From the NCBI GenBank assembly GCA_003246295.1, contig QKAS01000032.1, positions 62,001 to 126,000 of the forward strand: a stretch of DNA of 64,000 bases. The letters are read 5' to 3'. Under the pieces are notes generated by a model that saw nothing but the letters and a program-made list of their open reading frames with translations, searched no databases and was not told the origin of the DNA. A program made the position numbers and the translations under genes. Positions 36,759 to 46,099 of the stretch are shown here, in pieces. The first letter of the stretch is position 1; the number at the start of each line of letters is the position of its first letter. This stretch comes from Clostridia bacterium. GTDB lineage: Bacteria > Bacillota > Clostridia > Lachnospirales > Lachnospiraceae.

Positions 36759-38000
36759 ATGAAAGTGGTTGGGATTGTAGCAGAATATAATCCATTTCAT
36801 AATGGACACAAGTTTCATATGGAACAAGCCAGACATTTAACTGGTGCCGATTATGTTATCGTTGTGATGAGTGGAAATTTTACACAACGTGGCAATCCAG
36901 CTCTAGTTGATAAGTATACGCGGACACGCATGGCTTTGGAATCGGGCGCGGATCTTGTCATAGAGCTCCCAGTTTATTATGCTTGTACAAGTGCTGAATT
37001 TTTTGCGAAAGGTGCGATTGCACTTCTTGACAAACTTGGCATTGTAGATTCTATTTGTTTCGGAAGTGAATGCGGTGATATCCGTATGCTAACTAAAATT
37101 GCATCTGTACTTCATAATGAAACAGATGAGTTTAAGCTCATGCTAAAGGCTTATCTTAAGGAGGGGAAAACCTTTCCTCAGGCACGCACTCTTGCACTCG
37201 AAGCAACCATTATGGATTTTGCAGGGCATTCTTCTGTTCTGGCATCTCCTAATAATATTTTAGGGATTGAATACATCCGTGCACTTATGGCGCTCAATAG
37301 CAGCATTACTCCTTATACAAATCTTAGAATTGGTTCTGCTTATCATGAAAAACGTCTTTCAGAACATAATAGCTCTGCGATTGCAATACGACAATCTTTA
37401 GAAGAACGAGATGATCTTCTCTTGATCAAAGGTCAGGTCCCAGATTCTGCTTATGAACTGATGGAAGCTAATTTTCATAAAACATTTCCTATTTTTGCTA
37501 ACGATCTGTCATCACTTTTAAAGTATAAACTCCTTTTAGAAGAACCAACAGGATTCTCTGATTTTATAGATGTCTCTGAAGATCTCTCAAGTCGCATTGC
37601 AAATAATCTTTATCAGTATACTAATTTTAATGATTTTTGTGATTTACTGAAAACTCGTGATATGACTTATGCAAGAATTAGTCGCTGTCTGATTCATATT
37701 TTGCTAGATTTACGAAAGTCAAATCTTACAAGATATTGGAATAGTGGAATCGTTTCATATGCAAGAATGCTGGGATTTAAAAAATCTTCTACAGAATTGC
37801 TGAGTGCCTTGAAAGCCTCTTCCGAAATTCCTCTGATTTCCAAACTAGCCAATGCTGCCAGTTTGTTAACTGATTCAGAATTTGGCATTGAAATGCTTAA
37901 TGCAGATATCTTAGCGGCACATATTTACGACTCTATGACTTGTGATAAGTTTGGTCATCCACCAGTGAATGAATTTATCAGAAATATTGTTATGATATAA
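36759..38000 (+). CDS. tmcAL: tRNA(Met) cytidine acetate ligase TmcAL (YlbM)
   Basis: Makes N4-acetylcytidine at the wobble position of elongator tRNA-Met, using acetate and ATP through an acetyl-adenylate. The 413-aa protein starts VGIVAEYNPFHNGHKFH, the HIGH-like nucleotidyltransferase site, then VVMSGNFTQRGNPA and FGSECGD. A tRNA-binding helical C-terminal half follows. AAAGGAG lies well placed before the ATG. It diverges from pta-ackA and ends at a strong terminator. Confidence 0.93.
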   Translation: MKVVGIVAEYNPFHNGHKFHMEQARHLTGADYVIVVMSGNFTQRGNPALVDKYTRTRMALESGADLVIELPVYYACTSAEFFAKGAIALLDKLGIVDSICFGSECGDIRMLTKIASVLHNETDEFKLMLKAYLKEGKTFPQARTLALEATIMDFAGHSSVLASPNNILGIEYIRALMALNSSITPYTNLRIGSAYHEKRLSEHNSSAIAIRQSLEERDDLLLIKGQVPDSAYELMEANFHKTFPIFANDLSSLLKYKLLLEEPTGFSDFIDVSEDLSSRIANNLYQYTNFNDFCDLLKTRDMTYARISRCLIHILLDLRKSNLTRYWNSGIVSYARMLGFKKSSTELLSALKASSEIPLISKLANAASLLTDSEFGIEMLNADILAAHIYDSMTCDKFGHPPVNEFIRNIVMI

Positions 38001-38044
38001 AAATCTCCTGCTACAAAATTTACTTTGTAGCAGGAGATTTTTTT
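38001..38044. terminator. Bidirectional terminator between tmcAL and the UPF0210 gene
   Basis: A perfect 17-bp stem (38001-38017 with 38024-38040) with a 6-nt loop and a T-run on the plus strand; A-rich flanks give a T-run on the minus strand too. Confidence 0.92.
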
Positions 38045-38054
38045 ATCTTATAAA

Positions 38055-39419
38055 CTAATTTTTAAAGCTATGAATTGGTGCTGGAATTCTTCCCCCACGC
38101 TGAATAAAAGCATCGCATGAAAACTGATTTACCGGCATAACCGGTGCATATCCAAGAAGACCACCAAATTCAACGATCTCTCCTACATCTTTTCCAATCA
38201 CTGGAATTAATCTGACTGCAGTTGTTTTCTGATTGATCATACCAATTGCCATTTCATCAGCTATGATACCGGAAATTGTAGTTGCTTTGGTATTTCCCGG
38301 AATTGCTATCATGTCAAGTCCTACTGAACAGACACATGTCATTGCTTCCAGTTTTTCGATTGTAATTGCTCCCGCTGTGACTGCATTAATCATTCCTTGA
38401 TCTTCGCTGACAGGAATAAATGCTCCGCTAAGTCCGCCAACATAAGAAGATGCCATAACACCACCTTTTTTGACCTGATCATTTAACAGGGCAAGTGCCG
38501 CAGTCGTGCCTGGCGCGCCTGCATACTCCAGTCCCATTTCACATAAGATATCTGCTACACTGTCACCGATTGCTGGTGTTGGTGCAAGCGAAAGATCCAC
38601 AATTCCAAAAGGTATCCCCATTCGTTTTGAAGCTTCCTGTGCAACGAGTTGCCCAACTCTGGTTACCTTAAATGCAGTTTTTTTGATTGTTTCACATAAA
38701 ATTTCAAAATTTTCACCACGTACTTTTTCAAGCGCCGTTTTTACAACACCCGGTCCGCTGACGCCTACATTTATAACCGCATCTGCTTCTGTCACACCAT
38801 GAAATGCGCCTGCCATAAATGGATTGTCATCCGGAGCGTTACAAAATACAACCAGTTTCGCACATCCAAGGGAATCAAATTCCTTCGTATATTCTGCTGT
38901 TTCGAGAATAATCTCACCTAAAAGTTTCACTGCATCCATGTTAATGCCTGTTTTAGTGGAACCAAGATTAATTGAACTGCAAACTCTGTCTGTAGTAGAA
39001 AGCGCGAGTGGAATTGATCTGATTAAGAGTTCGTCTGCCTTTGTCATTCCTTTTGAAACAAGTGCCGAATATCCACCAATAAAGTTGACGCCGACTTCCT
39101 TTGCGGCATCATCAAGTACCTTTGCAATAGATGCAAAATCCTGTGAACTTTTACATGCGGCTCCTCCTATTAATGCAATCGGTGTGATTGAAATTCTTTT
39201 ATTTACGATTGGAATTCCGAATTCGCTTTCTATTTCTTTTCCTGTACTGACTAGATTCTTTGCTGTTAAAGTAATTTTGTTATAAATATTACTTTTCAGT
39301 TTCTCAAGATCTGAATCAATACAATCCATAAGGCTGATTCCAAGTGTGATTGTTCTGACGTCCAGATTTTCTTCTTCAATCATCTTATTGGTTTCAACTA
39401 CTTCTCTCATGTTTATCAT
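38055..39419 (-). CDS. UPF0210 / DUF711 family protein
   Basis: A 454-aa cytosolic protein of the UPF0210 (DUF711) family. The N-terminus [19 protein letters not shown] and the glycine-rich stretches [23 protein letters not shown] and [13 protein letters not shown] are family hallmarks. Structures in this family suggest a glycyl-radical-like fold, but the reaction is unknown. AAGGAG precedes the ATG. It starts 22 nt after the ACT-domain gene, its usual partner. Confidence 0.88.
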   Translation of the reverse strand: MINMREVVETNKMIEEENLDVRTITLGISLMDCIDSDLEKLKSNIYNKITLTAKNLVSTGKEIESEFGIPIVNKRISITPIALIGGAACKSSQDFASIAKVLDDAAKEVGVNFIGGYSALVSKGMTKADELLIRSIPLALSTTDRVCSSINLGSTKTGINMDAVKLLGEIILETAEYTKEFDSLGCAKLVVFCNAPDDNPFMAGAFHGVTEADAVINVGVSGPGVVKTALEKVRGENFEILCETIKKTAFKVTRVGQLVAQEASKRMGIPFGIVDLSLAPTPAIGDSVADILCEMGLEYAGAPGTTAALALLNDQVKKGGVMASSYVGGLSGAFIPVSEDQGMINAVTAGAITIEKLEAMTCVCSVGLDMIAIPGNTKATTISGIIADEMAIGMINQKTTAVRLIPVIGKDVGEIVEFGGLLGYAPVMPVNQFSCDAFIQRGGRIPAPIHSFKN

Positions 39420-39441
39420 GTTCTAACTCTCCTTCATCCCA

Positions 39442-39714
39442 TTATATTCGATGCATTTTGTCAAAAATATCTTCTCTCTGGCACTTAATTACAACACCGA
39501 TTTCTTCACCAATCTGTGCCATCTCTTTTGAAATTTCTGCTGAGGATTTTAGAGAATCATTCATATCCACGATCATCATCATATTAAAATAATCCTGTAC
39601 AATTGTCTGGGAAATATCCAAAATATTAATTCTGTTATTTGCTAAATAAGTACATACTTTCGCAATGATCCCAACTGTGTCTTTTCCAACTACTGTAATA
39701 ATGGTTCTTTTCAT
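39442..39714 (-). CDS. ACT-domain protein (UPF0237 family)
   Basis: A 90-aa protein that is one ACT domain: MKRTIITVVGKDTVGIIAKV, then NNRINILDISQTIVQ and a C-terminal GVVIKCQREDIF. ACT domains bind amino acids or other small ligands and usually control a partner. This one is regularly paired with UPF0210 and may regulate it. The ATG at 39714 has GAGGAG 7-8 nt upstream; an ATG at 39747 lies inside the preceding gene. Confidence 0.88.
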   Translation of the reverse strand: MKRTIITVVGKDTVGIIAKVCTYLANNRINILDISQTIVQDYFNMMMIVDMNDSLKSSAEISKEMAQIGEEIGVVIKCQREDIFDKMHRI

Positions 39715-39736
39715 AATCATTCTCCTCGTTTTACAT

Positions 39737-40534
39737 TTATACTTCAATCATTTCCGATACACAGCTTCGTTCTGCGACCCGTATCGGAAAATCATTTCCG
39801 TTATATGGAATATCAGCCATAGTTACTTCCATACGTACTGTTTCATAAGCAAGTTCAGCAAGATTATTTTCTTTACTCAAATGTCCCAATAATACATGTT
39901 TCATCCCGTCATGGAGTATTTCGCATAAAAGTCTTCCCGCAATTTCATTAGATAAATGTCCTTTATCACCAAGAATTCTCTTTTTCAGATAATAAGGATA
40001 AGGTCCGACCTGAAGCATATTCACATCATGATTGGCTTCCAATAATATAGCGTCCAACCCTTTTAATTCGTTTACAATGTAATCATTATAAAAACCAAGA
40101 TCAGTCATTACAGCAATTTTTTTATTCTGATGCGATACCCTGTAAGCAAGAGGTTCACTTGCATCATGTGAAATCCGGATTGGTGAAACTTCAAAGTCTT
40201 TGATACAAAATGGTCGTTCTGGCTCAATAGCACATAGCAATTCAGGATCTACCTGTCCAATTGAAGCAGTTTTACTGATTGCCTTTATGGTACCGTTAGA
40301 ACCAAATATCGGAATTTTATATTTTCTACTTATGACACCGATTCCCGAAATATGATCAATATGTTCATGTGTTACCAAAATAGCATCTATTTCTTTCAGT
40401 GAAGTTCCTATTTCGTTCAATCCGGCTTCTGTTCTTTTTCCACTAATTCCTGAATCGATCAGAATCTGGGTATTATTCACCGAAAGATAGATACAGTTCC
40501 CACTACTTCCACTTGCAATACTGCATAATTTCAT
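39737..40534 (-). CDS. Metallo-beta-lactamase-fold hydrolase (YycJ/WalJ-like)
   Basis: A 265-aa MBL-fold protein that starts MKLCSIASGSSGNCIYL, a start shared with YycJ/WalJ. It has the metal-binding THEHIDHISG motif near 55, SHDASEPLAYRV near 122, LEANHDVNMLQ near 165 and LLGHLSKENN near 226. YycJ is a probable nuclease linked to the WalRK regulon in other Firmicutes, but no walRK genes are here. It follows the FtsA-like gene by 15 nt. Confidence 0.9.
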   Translation of the reverse strand: MKLCSIASGSSGNCIYLSVNNTQILIDSGISGKRTEAGLNEIGTSLKEIDAILVTHEHIDHISGIGVISRKYKIPIFGSNGTIKAISKTASIGQVDPELLCAIEPERPFCIKDFEVSPIRISHDASEPLAYRVSHQNKKIAVMTDLGFYNDYIVNELKGLDAILLEANHDVNMLQVGPYPYYLKKRILGDKGHLSNEIAGRLLCEILHDGMKHVLLGHLSKENNLAELAYETVRMEVTMADIPYNGNDFPIRVAERSCVSEMIEV

Positions 40535-40549
40535 TTCAATATCCCTTTT

Positions 40550-42679
40550 CTATTCCTTCCAGTACAGCTCTATCACATCTCCAGACTGTAGTGGTTCCAT
40601 ATATTGTGCCTGCATCCCATTTTTATTTGTGATAAGGCCACTTCCTTTTACCTTTGATAAATCAAAATCTATGTGATCAAAAATATCTACAAAAACATAA
40701 TTACGTTTTCCTTTTAGCGCAATTGGACGACCGTTTACAATCACGAAAAATTCATCTGTATTTATTGCCCCAGATTTCACTTCCGTTAAATCATCTGTAT
40801 TCACCCTTTGATCTATTGTTTCTTTGTTAACGTTTTCGTTAACGTTTTCATCATCGTTTTCTTTGTGATTCTCTTTCTGCACTTCATTAGCGTTTTCTTT
40901 ATATGCTTCTTTTGTGTTTTCTTTATACGATTCCCAAGTCACACTAAAATTCTCATACACTCTGGTGGAATCATCTGCAATCTCATTATTCACATAGTAT
41001 ATCGTATTTTCTTCTTTTTGCAGATCCATAAATTTAAGAACCTGCTCTATCGTATAGAAATTAGAAATAATGATTTGATCCTGGCTTTTAATGGAATAAA
41101 ACTCATTCTGTAAAACATCATTTACATAAACGGCCTTTGGAAGAAATACAGCTTTTTTATTAACCAGTACCTGTAACTGTGACCCATATTCTGAAAGATT
41201 TCTAATTTCACATTCTGCATTCCTGCCAGCAGTTGATTCATGGACTAAAATGATATCATTGGCGTGAATTGGTGTATAAATATCTGCTTTTTCTCCATTT
41301 AAAATCAATTCTGCTGCTTCTCCCAAATATCCTCTGACAATCTTGCTCTTTCCATTTACTGTAAAATTGAGTTCTGTTCCACGTTTAGGAAATAGAGATT
41401 CTTTTGGAAAATCCGCTGCGAGAGCCGCATCTGCAATTGTCAATTTATTATTATCATATAGTTTAACTCTTCTATTATTAAAATTAACATATATAAAACT
41501 ATTATTCTGTTCATAAAAATTGAGACAAATTCCAATTGGTGTTACTAAAAGTGAATCCTTCTCTATTCCTTCTTGCAAAAATTCAACTGACTGCATGACT
41601 TCTTTTCCACGTATTGCTACACGCTCCGGTGCAATCCCCAGCTTCTGTGCAAGTTTAGAAGTATAGTGTTCTATTTTTCCACCACCACCAACAACAAAAA
41701 CTGCACTGGTAGATTTTCCACCATTTAAATCCATAATTTTCTCAGCTACTTTAGTCGTCATATCGTCAACGATTGGTTCAGTAATTGCAAGCACTTCTTC
41801 TTTTGTTATTTTCTGTGGCAGTAGCATAATATCATCATATTCTACTACTTCCTTCTCCATAATTCCACATTTTATTTTCTCAGCAACAGCAAACTCCACA
41901 AGACAATGTCTTGCAATTGTTTCTGTAAGTGCATCACCTGCGATTGGAAGCATTCCATATGCAATAATACTTCCGTCTCTTGTTATTGAAATATCTGAGG
42001 TTCCCGCACCAACATCAACAAGCGCAATATTTAGCATTCTATAGTTTTCAGGAATCGCCAATTGAATTGCTGCTATCGGTTCCAGCGTCAGATTAACAAC
42101 TTCGAGTCCAGCAATCGATACTGCTTTCTGAAGACCATCCACTACATCATCTGGTAAAAATGTTGCAATCAGATCTGCTTCAATCACTTTAGCCTTATGA
42201 TTTTCCAGATTTCCTATCAAATACCCATTCATATAATAATGTACAGCCGAATAACCAACACAATAGTATTTTTCACCGGAATGATTCTCATGTTGAAACT
42301 CATCATACGCCTGCTCTACTCCTAATGAATTTAATGAGAAAATATCCTCGCTACTGATTGTCTTTTCCTGCTCGAATTCCTGTTTTACATGAACTGAAAC
42401 TGTTTCAAGCACTCTGCCGGCAGCAGCAATGCAAACCTGCGAAAGCTTTTTCCCGGTTCTTTCTTCAAGTGAAGTTTTCACTTCATTGATGGTGTTTCCC
42501 ACTTTTTCTATATCATGAATCTGACCATCCATCATGGCTCTTGTCGTATGCTCTCTTATTTCCTGTCCAATGATATAAAACATGGAACCACTTTTATAAC
42601 CAAGTGTACCAACAATACTTCTAGTTCCAATATCAAGCCCGAACACAAGTTGTCCGGGAAATGAATTTATTTCTGGCAT
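40550..42679 (-). CDS. Large FtsA-like actin-fold ATPase with KEN-rich linker
   Basis: A 709-aa protein, far longer than classical FtsA (~420 aa). Residues ~10-390 form the actin-like ATPase: phosphate-1 loop FGLDIGTRSIVG, a middle DVGAGTSDISI near 225 and the adenosine loop VVGGGGKIEHY near 330. A beta-rich region follows (about 390-580), then a low-complexity linker of KEN/NEN repeats (about 583-625) and a compact C-terminal domain (about 635-709) rich in beta strands. It resembles FtsA/PilM-type clostridial proteins, not the division FtsA next to ftsZ. Its start overlaps the end of coaE by 13 nt. The function is unknown. Confidence 0.75.
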   Translation of the reverse strand: MPEINSFPGQLVFGLDIGTRSIVGTLGYKSGSMFYIIGQEIREHTTRAMMDGQIHDIEKVGNTINEVKTSLEERTGKKLSQVCIAAAGRVLETVSVHVKQEFEQEKTISSEDIFSLNSLGVEQAYDEFQHENHSGEKYYCVGYSAVHYYMNGYLIGNLENHKAKVIEADLIATFLPDDVVDGLQKAVSIAGLEVVNLTLEPIAAIQLAIPENYRMLNIALVDVGAGTSDISITRDGSIIAYGMLPIAGDALTETIARHCLVEFAVAEKIKCGIMEKEVVEYDDIMLLPQKITKEEVLAITEPIVDDMTTKVAEKIMDLNGGKSTSAVFVVGGGGKIEHYTSKLAQKLGIAPERVAIRGKEVMQSVEFLQEGIEKDSLLVTPIGICLNFYEQNNSFIYVNFNNRRVKLYDNNKLTIADAALAADFPKESLFPKRGTELNFTVNGKSKIVRGYLGEAAELILNGEKADIYTPIHANDIILVHESTAGRNAECEIRNLSEYGSQLQVLVNKKAVFLPKAVYVNDVLQNEFYSIKSQDQIIISNFYTIEQVLKFMDLQKEENTIYYVNNEIADDSTRVYENFSVTWESYKENTKEAYKENANEVQKENHKENDDENVNENVNKETIDQRVNTDDLTEVKSGAINTDEFFVIVNGRPIALKGKRNYVFVDIFDHIDFDLSKVKGSGLITNKNGMQAQYMEPLQSGDVIELYWKE
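40806..40931 (-). repeat. KEN/NEN-coding low-complexity repeat in the FtsA-like gene
   Basis: A stretch coding for YKENTKEAYKENANEV, QKENHKENDD and ENVNENVNKE. The DNA shows short imperfect direct copies of GTTTTCTTT/GTTAACGTTTTC on the plus strand, a setting for slippage and length variation. Confidence 0.7.
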
Positions 42680-43293
42680 AAATAATCCCCCAATATCTGA
42701 TCAATCTGCTGTATGGTTGTGTCAAATTCTCCACTATTATCAATCGTAATTTTACATGTATGGCGAAACACCTTCTCCGGTAGCTGCTCTGACATGATTT
42801 TAGTGATTCTGTCATCTGCATATCCCCTTGATTCTTTCAGCCGGGTTCTTCTTGTTTCGCAATTTGCATAAATATACCATATTTCATCAAGGATTTCATC
42901 ATAATGCTCTTCAAGCAACAAAGCAGCTTCTACAAACAAAAAATCAATATGATTTCTTTTTTTCTCACATTCAATTTGCTTCAATATAAACTGCTTGACT
43001 GCTGGATGTATGATTTCTTCTGTTTTTTTTAACAACAACTTATCCGAAAACAGAAAACCTGCCATTTTCTGATTATCAATCCCGCCTTGCGCATCAAGTA
43101 TATTTTGTCCCAAAAGCGCAACGAGTTTTTGATACACATCACACCCTGGCACCTTCATCTGATTAGCAATGAGATCTGCTTTTAATACAATACAGTTGTA
43201 TTTTTTTTCTATATAATCAAGCACTTGAGATTTTCCTGCTCCAATTCCTCCGGTGATCCCAATTGTTTTAAGGAAGCCTTTATTTTGCATCAT
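42667..43293 (-). CDS. coaE: Dephospho-CoA kinase
   Basis: Last step of coenzyme A synthesis: phosphorylates dephospho-CoA. The 208-aa protein has the P-loop GGIGAGKS (15-22), then KADLIANQ and the LLLEEHYDEILDEIW lid region. I chose the ATG at 43293 because GGGGAG lies 7 nt upstream; this overlaps the end of polA by 14 nt. Its own stop overlaps the FtsA-like start by 13 nt. Three genes are therefore nested end to end. Confidence 0.94.
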   Translation of the reverse strand: MMQNKGFLKTIGITGGIGAGKSQVLDYIEKKYNCIVLKADLIANQMKVPGCDVYQKLVALLGQNILDAQGGIDNQKMAGFLFSDKLLLKKTEEIIHPAVKQFILKQIECEKKRNHIDFLFVEAALLLEEHYDEILDEIWYIYANCETRRTRLKESRGYADDRITKIMSEQLPEKVFRHTCKITIDNSGEFDTTIQQIDQILGDYLCQK

Positions 43294-45952
43294 ACCAGTT
43301 CTCCCCAACATGCACATCAACTTCGAGAGAAACTTTTAAATCTGCTGCATGTTTCATCTGCTCTTCCAGTAGTAATTTAACTTCTTCCACTTCATCTTTT
43401 GATGCCTCTATTAGAAGTTCATCATGAACCTGCAATACCAACTTTGATTTTAAATTACGTTTTTTCAATTCAGAATCTACACGTATCATTGCTATTTTCA
43501 TGATATCCGCAGCTGTTCCCTGAATCGGTGCATTCATAGCAACTCGTTCACCAAATGACCTTTGCATAAAATTACTGGATTTCAATTCAGGAACAGGCCT
43601 TCTACGTTGAAATAATGTAGAAGAATATCCTTTGTCTTTTGCATCAGTCACACACTGGTCGAGGAATCGCTTGATACCTGGATATGTATGGAAATACTCT
43701 TCAATATATTTTGCTGCTTCTTTTCTTGAAATACTCAAATCCTGGCTCAATCCAAACGAGCTGATTCCGTAAACAATACCAAAGTTAACTGCTTTCGCAT
43801 TTCTTCTTTGTAATGACGTTACTTCATCAAAAGGAGTGTGAAATACTTTAGAGGCTGTCATTCTGTGAATGTCCTCACTACTATGATACGCTTCTATCAG
43901 TTGCTCGTCCCCTGACATATGTGCCAGTATTCGTAGTTCAATCTGTGAATAATCGGCATCCACAAAAACAAAACCATCCCTTGGAACAAAAACTTTTCGA
44001 ATCAGCCTCCCTAATTCCATTCTAACCGGAATGTTTTGAAGATTGGGTTCTGTCGAACTGATTCTTCCTGTTGCTGCAATTGTCTGATGGAATCTTCCAT
44101 GGATTCTGCTATCACTTTCAATGTAAACCGCAAGCCCATCTGCATAAGTTGATTTTAACTTTGTCAGGCCTCTGTACTCTAAAACATCTGCTGCAATTGG
44201 ATAATCAGGTGCTAACTTTTCCAGTACTTCAACCCCGGTAGAATAACCTGTTTTTGTCTTTTTCCCGCCTGGAATTGCCATTTTCTCAAACAAAACTTCT
44301 CCCAACTGTTTTGGGGAATTTATGTTAAATGAAATGCCTGCTTCTTCAACAATTTTCTGTTCAAGTTCTTGTATTCTTCCGACAAGTGCATCACCATAGT
44401 GTTTCAGCTCATCCGATCTTACCATAATCCCATTTTTTTCAATTTCCCATAATACTAATGTCAGCGGCATTTCAATCTCTTCAAATAATGAATACATCTC
44501 GTCCTGATGCAAACGCGCTTCTAATATTTGTGCCGCACGAAGACAGGTCTGAACATAATAAACTGCATACTGCTCTACTTCATCTTTTTTATCCTGATAT
44601 CCTTCAGAAAACTTCTTCTTTCCAAGCATGTTTTCCAAAAGAGGCATTGAAAAGTTAAGATATTCATTTGCAATGTCTTCAATTTTATAATCATTTTTTA
44701 AAGGATTGATAAGATATGCTGCTAATTGAACGTCAAAAAGTCCTCTCGTATGAAGAGGATCATAAAATCGGTATTCGTCTTTTAACTGAAATCCTATAAA
44801 CTTTCTATCTGTATCTAATCCACTCTGCACGGATTCCATGATTGATTGATAACCTGTGATCAAATCATTCATTCCGATTGTTGGACTCGTTCTAATAAAA
44901 TATAGTGATTCATCACTCAAGGCGATTGATAATCCTATGATTTCATGACTCTTATAGGAGTCTCTTAACAACCATGCAGATACCAATTTTGCATGACTTG
45001 ATTTTTGAAGCACTTCCTCCATCCTGATTTTAGAATCAATGATCTGATAAGTAAACGCTTCCTGCTGGATATGGCTGTTATCATCATAGCGTTTCATTAG
45101 ATTTTTAAATTCAAGTCTTCTAAACCACTCATATGCTTCTGGTGTAAAAACATTTTTTACTTCCAGCTCATCAAAATGAATGTCAATATTACTATCTGTA
45201 TTAATTGTTGCCAAAAACAGACTGAGATCTGCAAGGTCTTTGTTTGTTTCCAATGACTCTTTGATGCTTTTCTTAGTGATTTCCTCCAAATGCTCATATA
45301 CACCTTGAATCGAAGAATATTTAACAATCAGGTCTGTCGCTGTTTTCTCACCAATCTTAGGCACTCCTGGAATATTATCCGAAGAATCACCCATCAATCC
45401 CTTCAATTCAATAAACTGTTTTGGCGTAACGTTATATTTTTCAAACACATCGTTTTCATAATAGTCTTCAATTTCAGTTTTTCCGGCTTTTGTTTTTGGA
45501 ATTCTAATCTTGATTTTCGAAGATGCAATCTGAAGTAAATCTCTGTCACCTGAAACAAGAGATACTTCCATACCAACTTTTTCTGCGCTGACTGCCAGTG
45601 TACCCAGAAGATCATCGGCCTCCAGTCCATCTTTTTCAATCATTTTGATTCCCATTGCCTGTAAAACTTCTTTCAGAATTGGAACCTGTTCATGTAATTC
45701 ATCCGGCATACCTTTTCTAGTGCCTTTATAAGCATTATATACCTCATGTCTGAACGTCGGTGCCTTCACATCAAATGCCACACAAATATATTGCGGATCT
45801 TCTTCCTCTACGATTTTTAAAAGTATATTTAGGAATCCATAAATTGCATTTGTAGGTAAACCTTCCGAATTGGTAAGTGGTGGTACACCATAAAATGCTC
45901 TGTTTAATATGCTATGTCCATCTATCAGTACTATTTTTCTGCCTTCATACAT
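43280..45952 (-). CDS. polA: DNA polymerase I
   Basis: Repair and Okazaki-fragment polymerase of 890 aa. The 5' nuclease domain (1-~290) keeps LIDGHSILNRAFYG, GLEADDLLG and GDSSDNIPGVPKIG. The middle 3'-5' exonuclease-like domain (about 300-480) lacks the DxE and DxxxD metal sites, so proofreading is presumably lost, as in Bacillus enzymes. The polymerase domain has motif A VDADYSQIELR near 662, motif B RRNAKAVNFGIVYG near 710 and motif C LQVHDELLIE near 843. coaE follows with an overlap. Confidence 0.97.
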   Translation of the reverse strand: MYEGRKIVLIDGHSILNRAFYGVPPLTNSEGLPTNAIYGFLNILLKIVEEEDPQYICVAFDVKAPTFRHEVYNAYKGTRKGMPDELHEQVPILKEVLQAMGIKMIEKDGLEADDLLGTLAVSAEKVGMEVSLVSGDRDLLQIASSKIKIRIPKTKAGKTEIEDYYENDVFEKYNVTPKQFIELKGLMGDSSDNIPGVPKIGEKTATDLIVKYSSIQGVYEHLEEITKKSIKESLETNKDLADLSLFLATINTDSNIDIHFDELEVKNVFTPEAYEWFRRLEFKNLMKRYDDNSHIQQEAFTYQIIDSKIRMEEVLQKSSHAKLVSAWLLRDSYKSHEIIGLSIALSDESLYFIRTSPTIGMNDLITGYQSIMESVQSGLDTDRKFIGFQLKDEYRFYDPLHTRGLFDVQLAAYLINPLKNDYKIEDIANEYLNFSMPLLENMLGKKKFSEGYQDKKDEVEQYAVYYVQTCLRAAQILEARLHQDEMYSLFEEIEMPLTLVLWEIEKNGIMVRSDELKHYGDALVGRIQELEQKIVEEAGISFNINSPKQLGEVLFEKMAIPGGKKTKTGYSTGVEVLEKLAPDYPIAADVLEYRGLTKLKSTYADGLAVYIESDSRIHGRFHQTIAATGRISSTEPNLQNIPVRMELGRLIRKVFVPRDGFVFVDADYSQIELRILAHMSGDEQLIEAYHSSEDIHRMTASKVFHTPFDEVTSLQRRNAKAVNFGIVYGISSFGLSQDLSISRKEAAKYIEEYFHTYPGIKRFLDQCVTDAKDKGYSSTLFQRRRPVPELKSSNFMQRSFGERVAMNAPIQGTAADIMKIAMIRVDSELKKRNLKSKLVLQVHDELLIEASKDEVEEVKLLLEEQMKHAADLKVSLEVDVHVGENWYDAK

Positions 45953-45983
45953 TGTTACTCTCCAATCCTGCCGATCATATCTT

Positions 45984-46011
45984 AATATAACATTTGTATT
46001 ATCGTGGTAAA
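45984..46011 (-). promoter_or_regulatory. Possible promoter for polA
   Basis: TTTACC (46006-46011) and TATATT (45984-45989) are 16 bp apart on the minus strand, about 32 nt before the polA start. The rest of the 147-bp gap up to the c-di-GMP gene shows nothing clear. Confidence 0.35.
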
Positions 46012-46099
46012 ATCTTTATTATTCTACCATAGTACGATTCTCATATCAAATTTTTGTTTATGTTAATTTAATATGAACTATCGTTTTTAAAAGATTTTT

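Noticed and set aside
38824..39285. 153-codon plus-strand open frame
   Set aside because: It is the antisense shadow of the UPF0210 gene and has no ribosome site or family match.
40806..40931. CRISPR-like or tandem-repeat array
   Set aside because: The copies are short, imperfect and in frame within a protein gene; there are no spacers.
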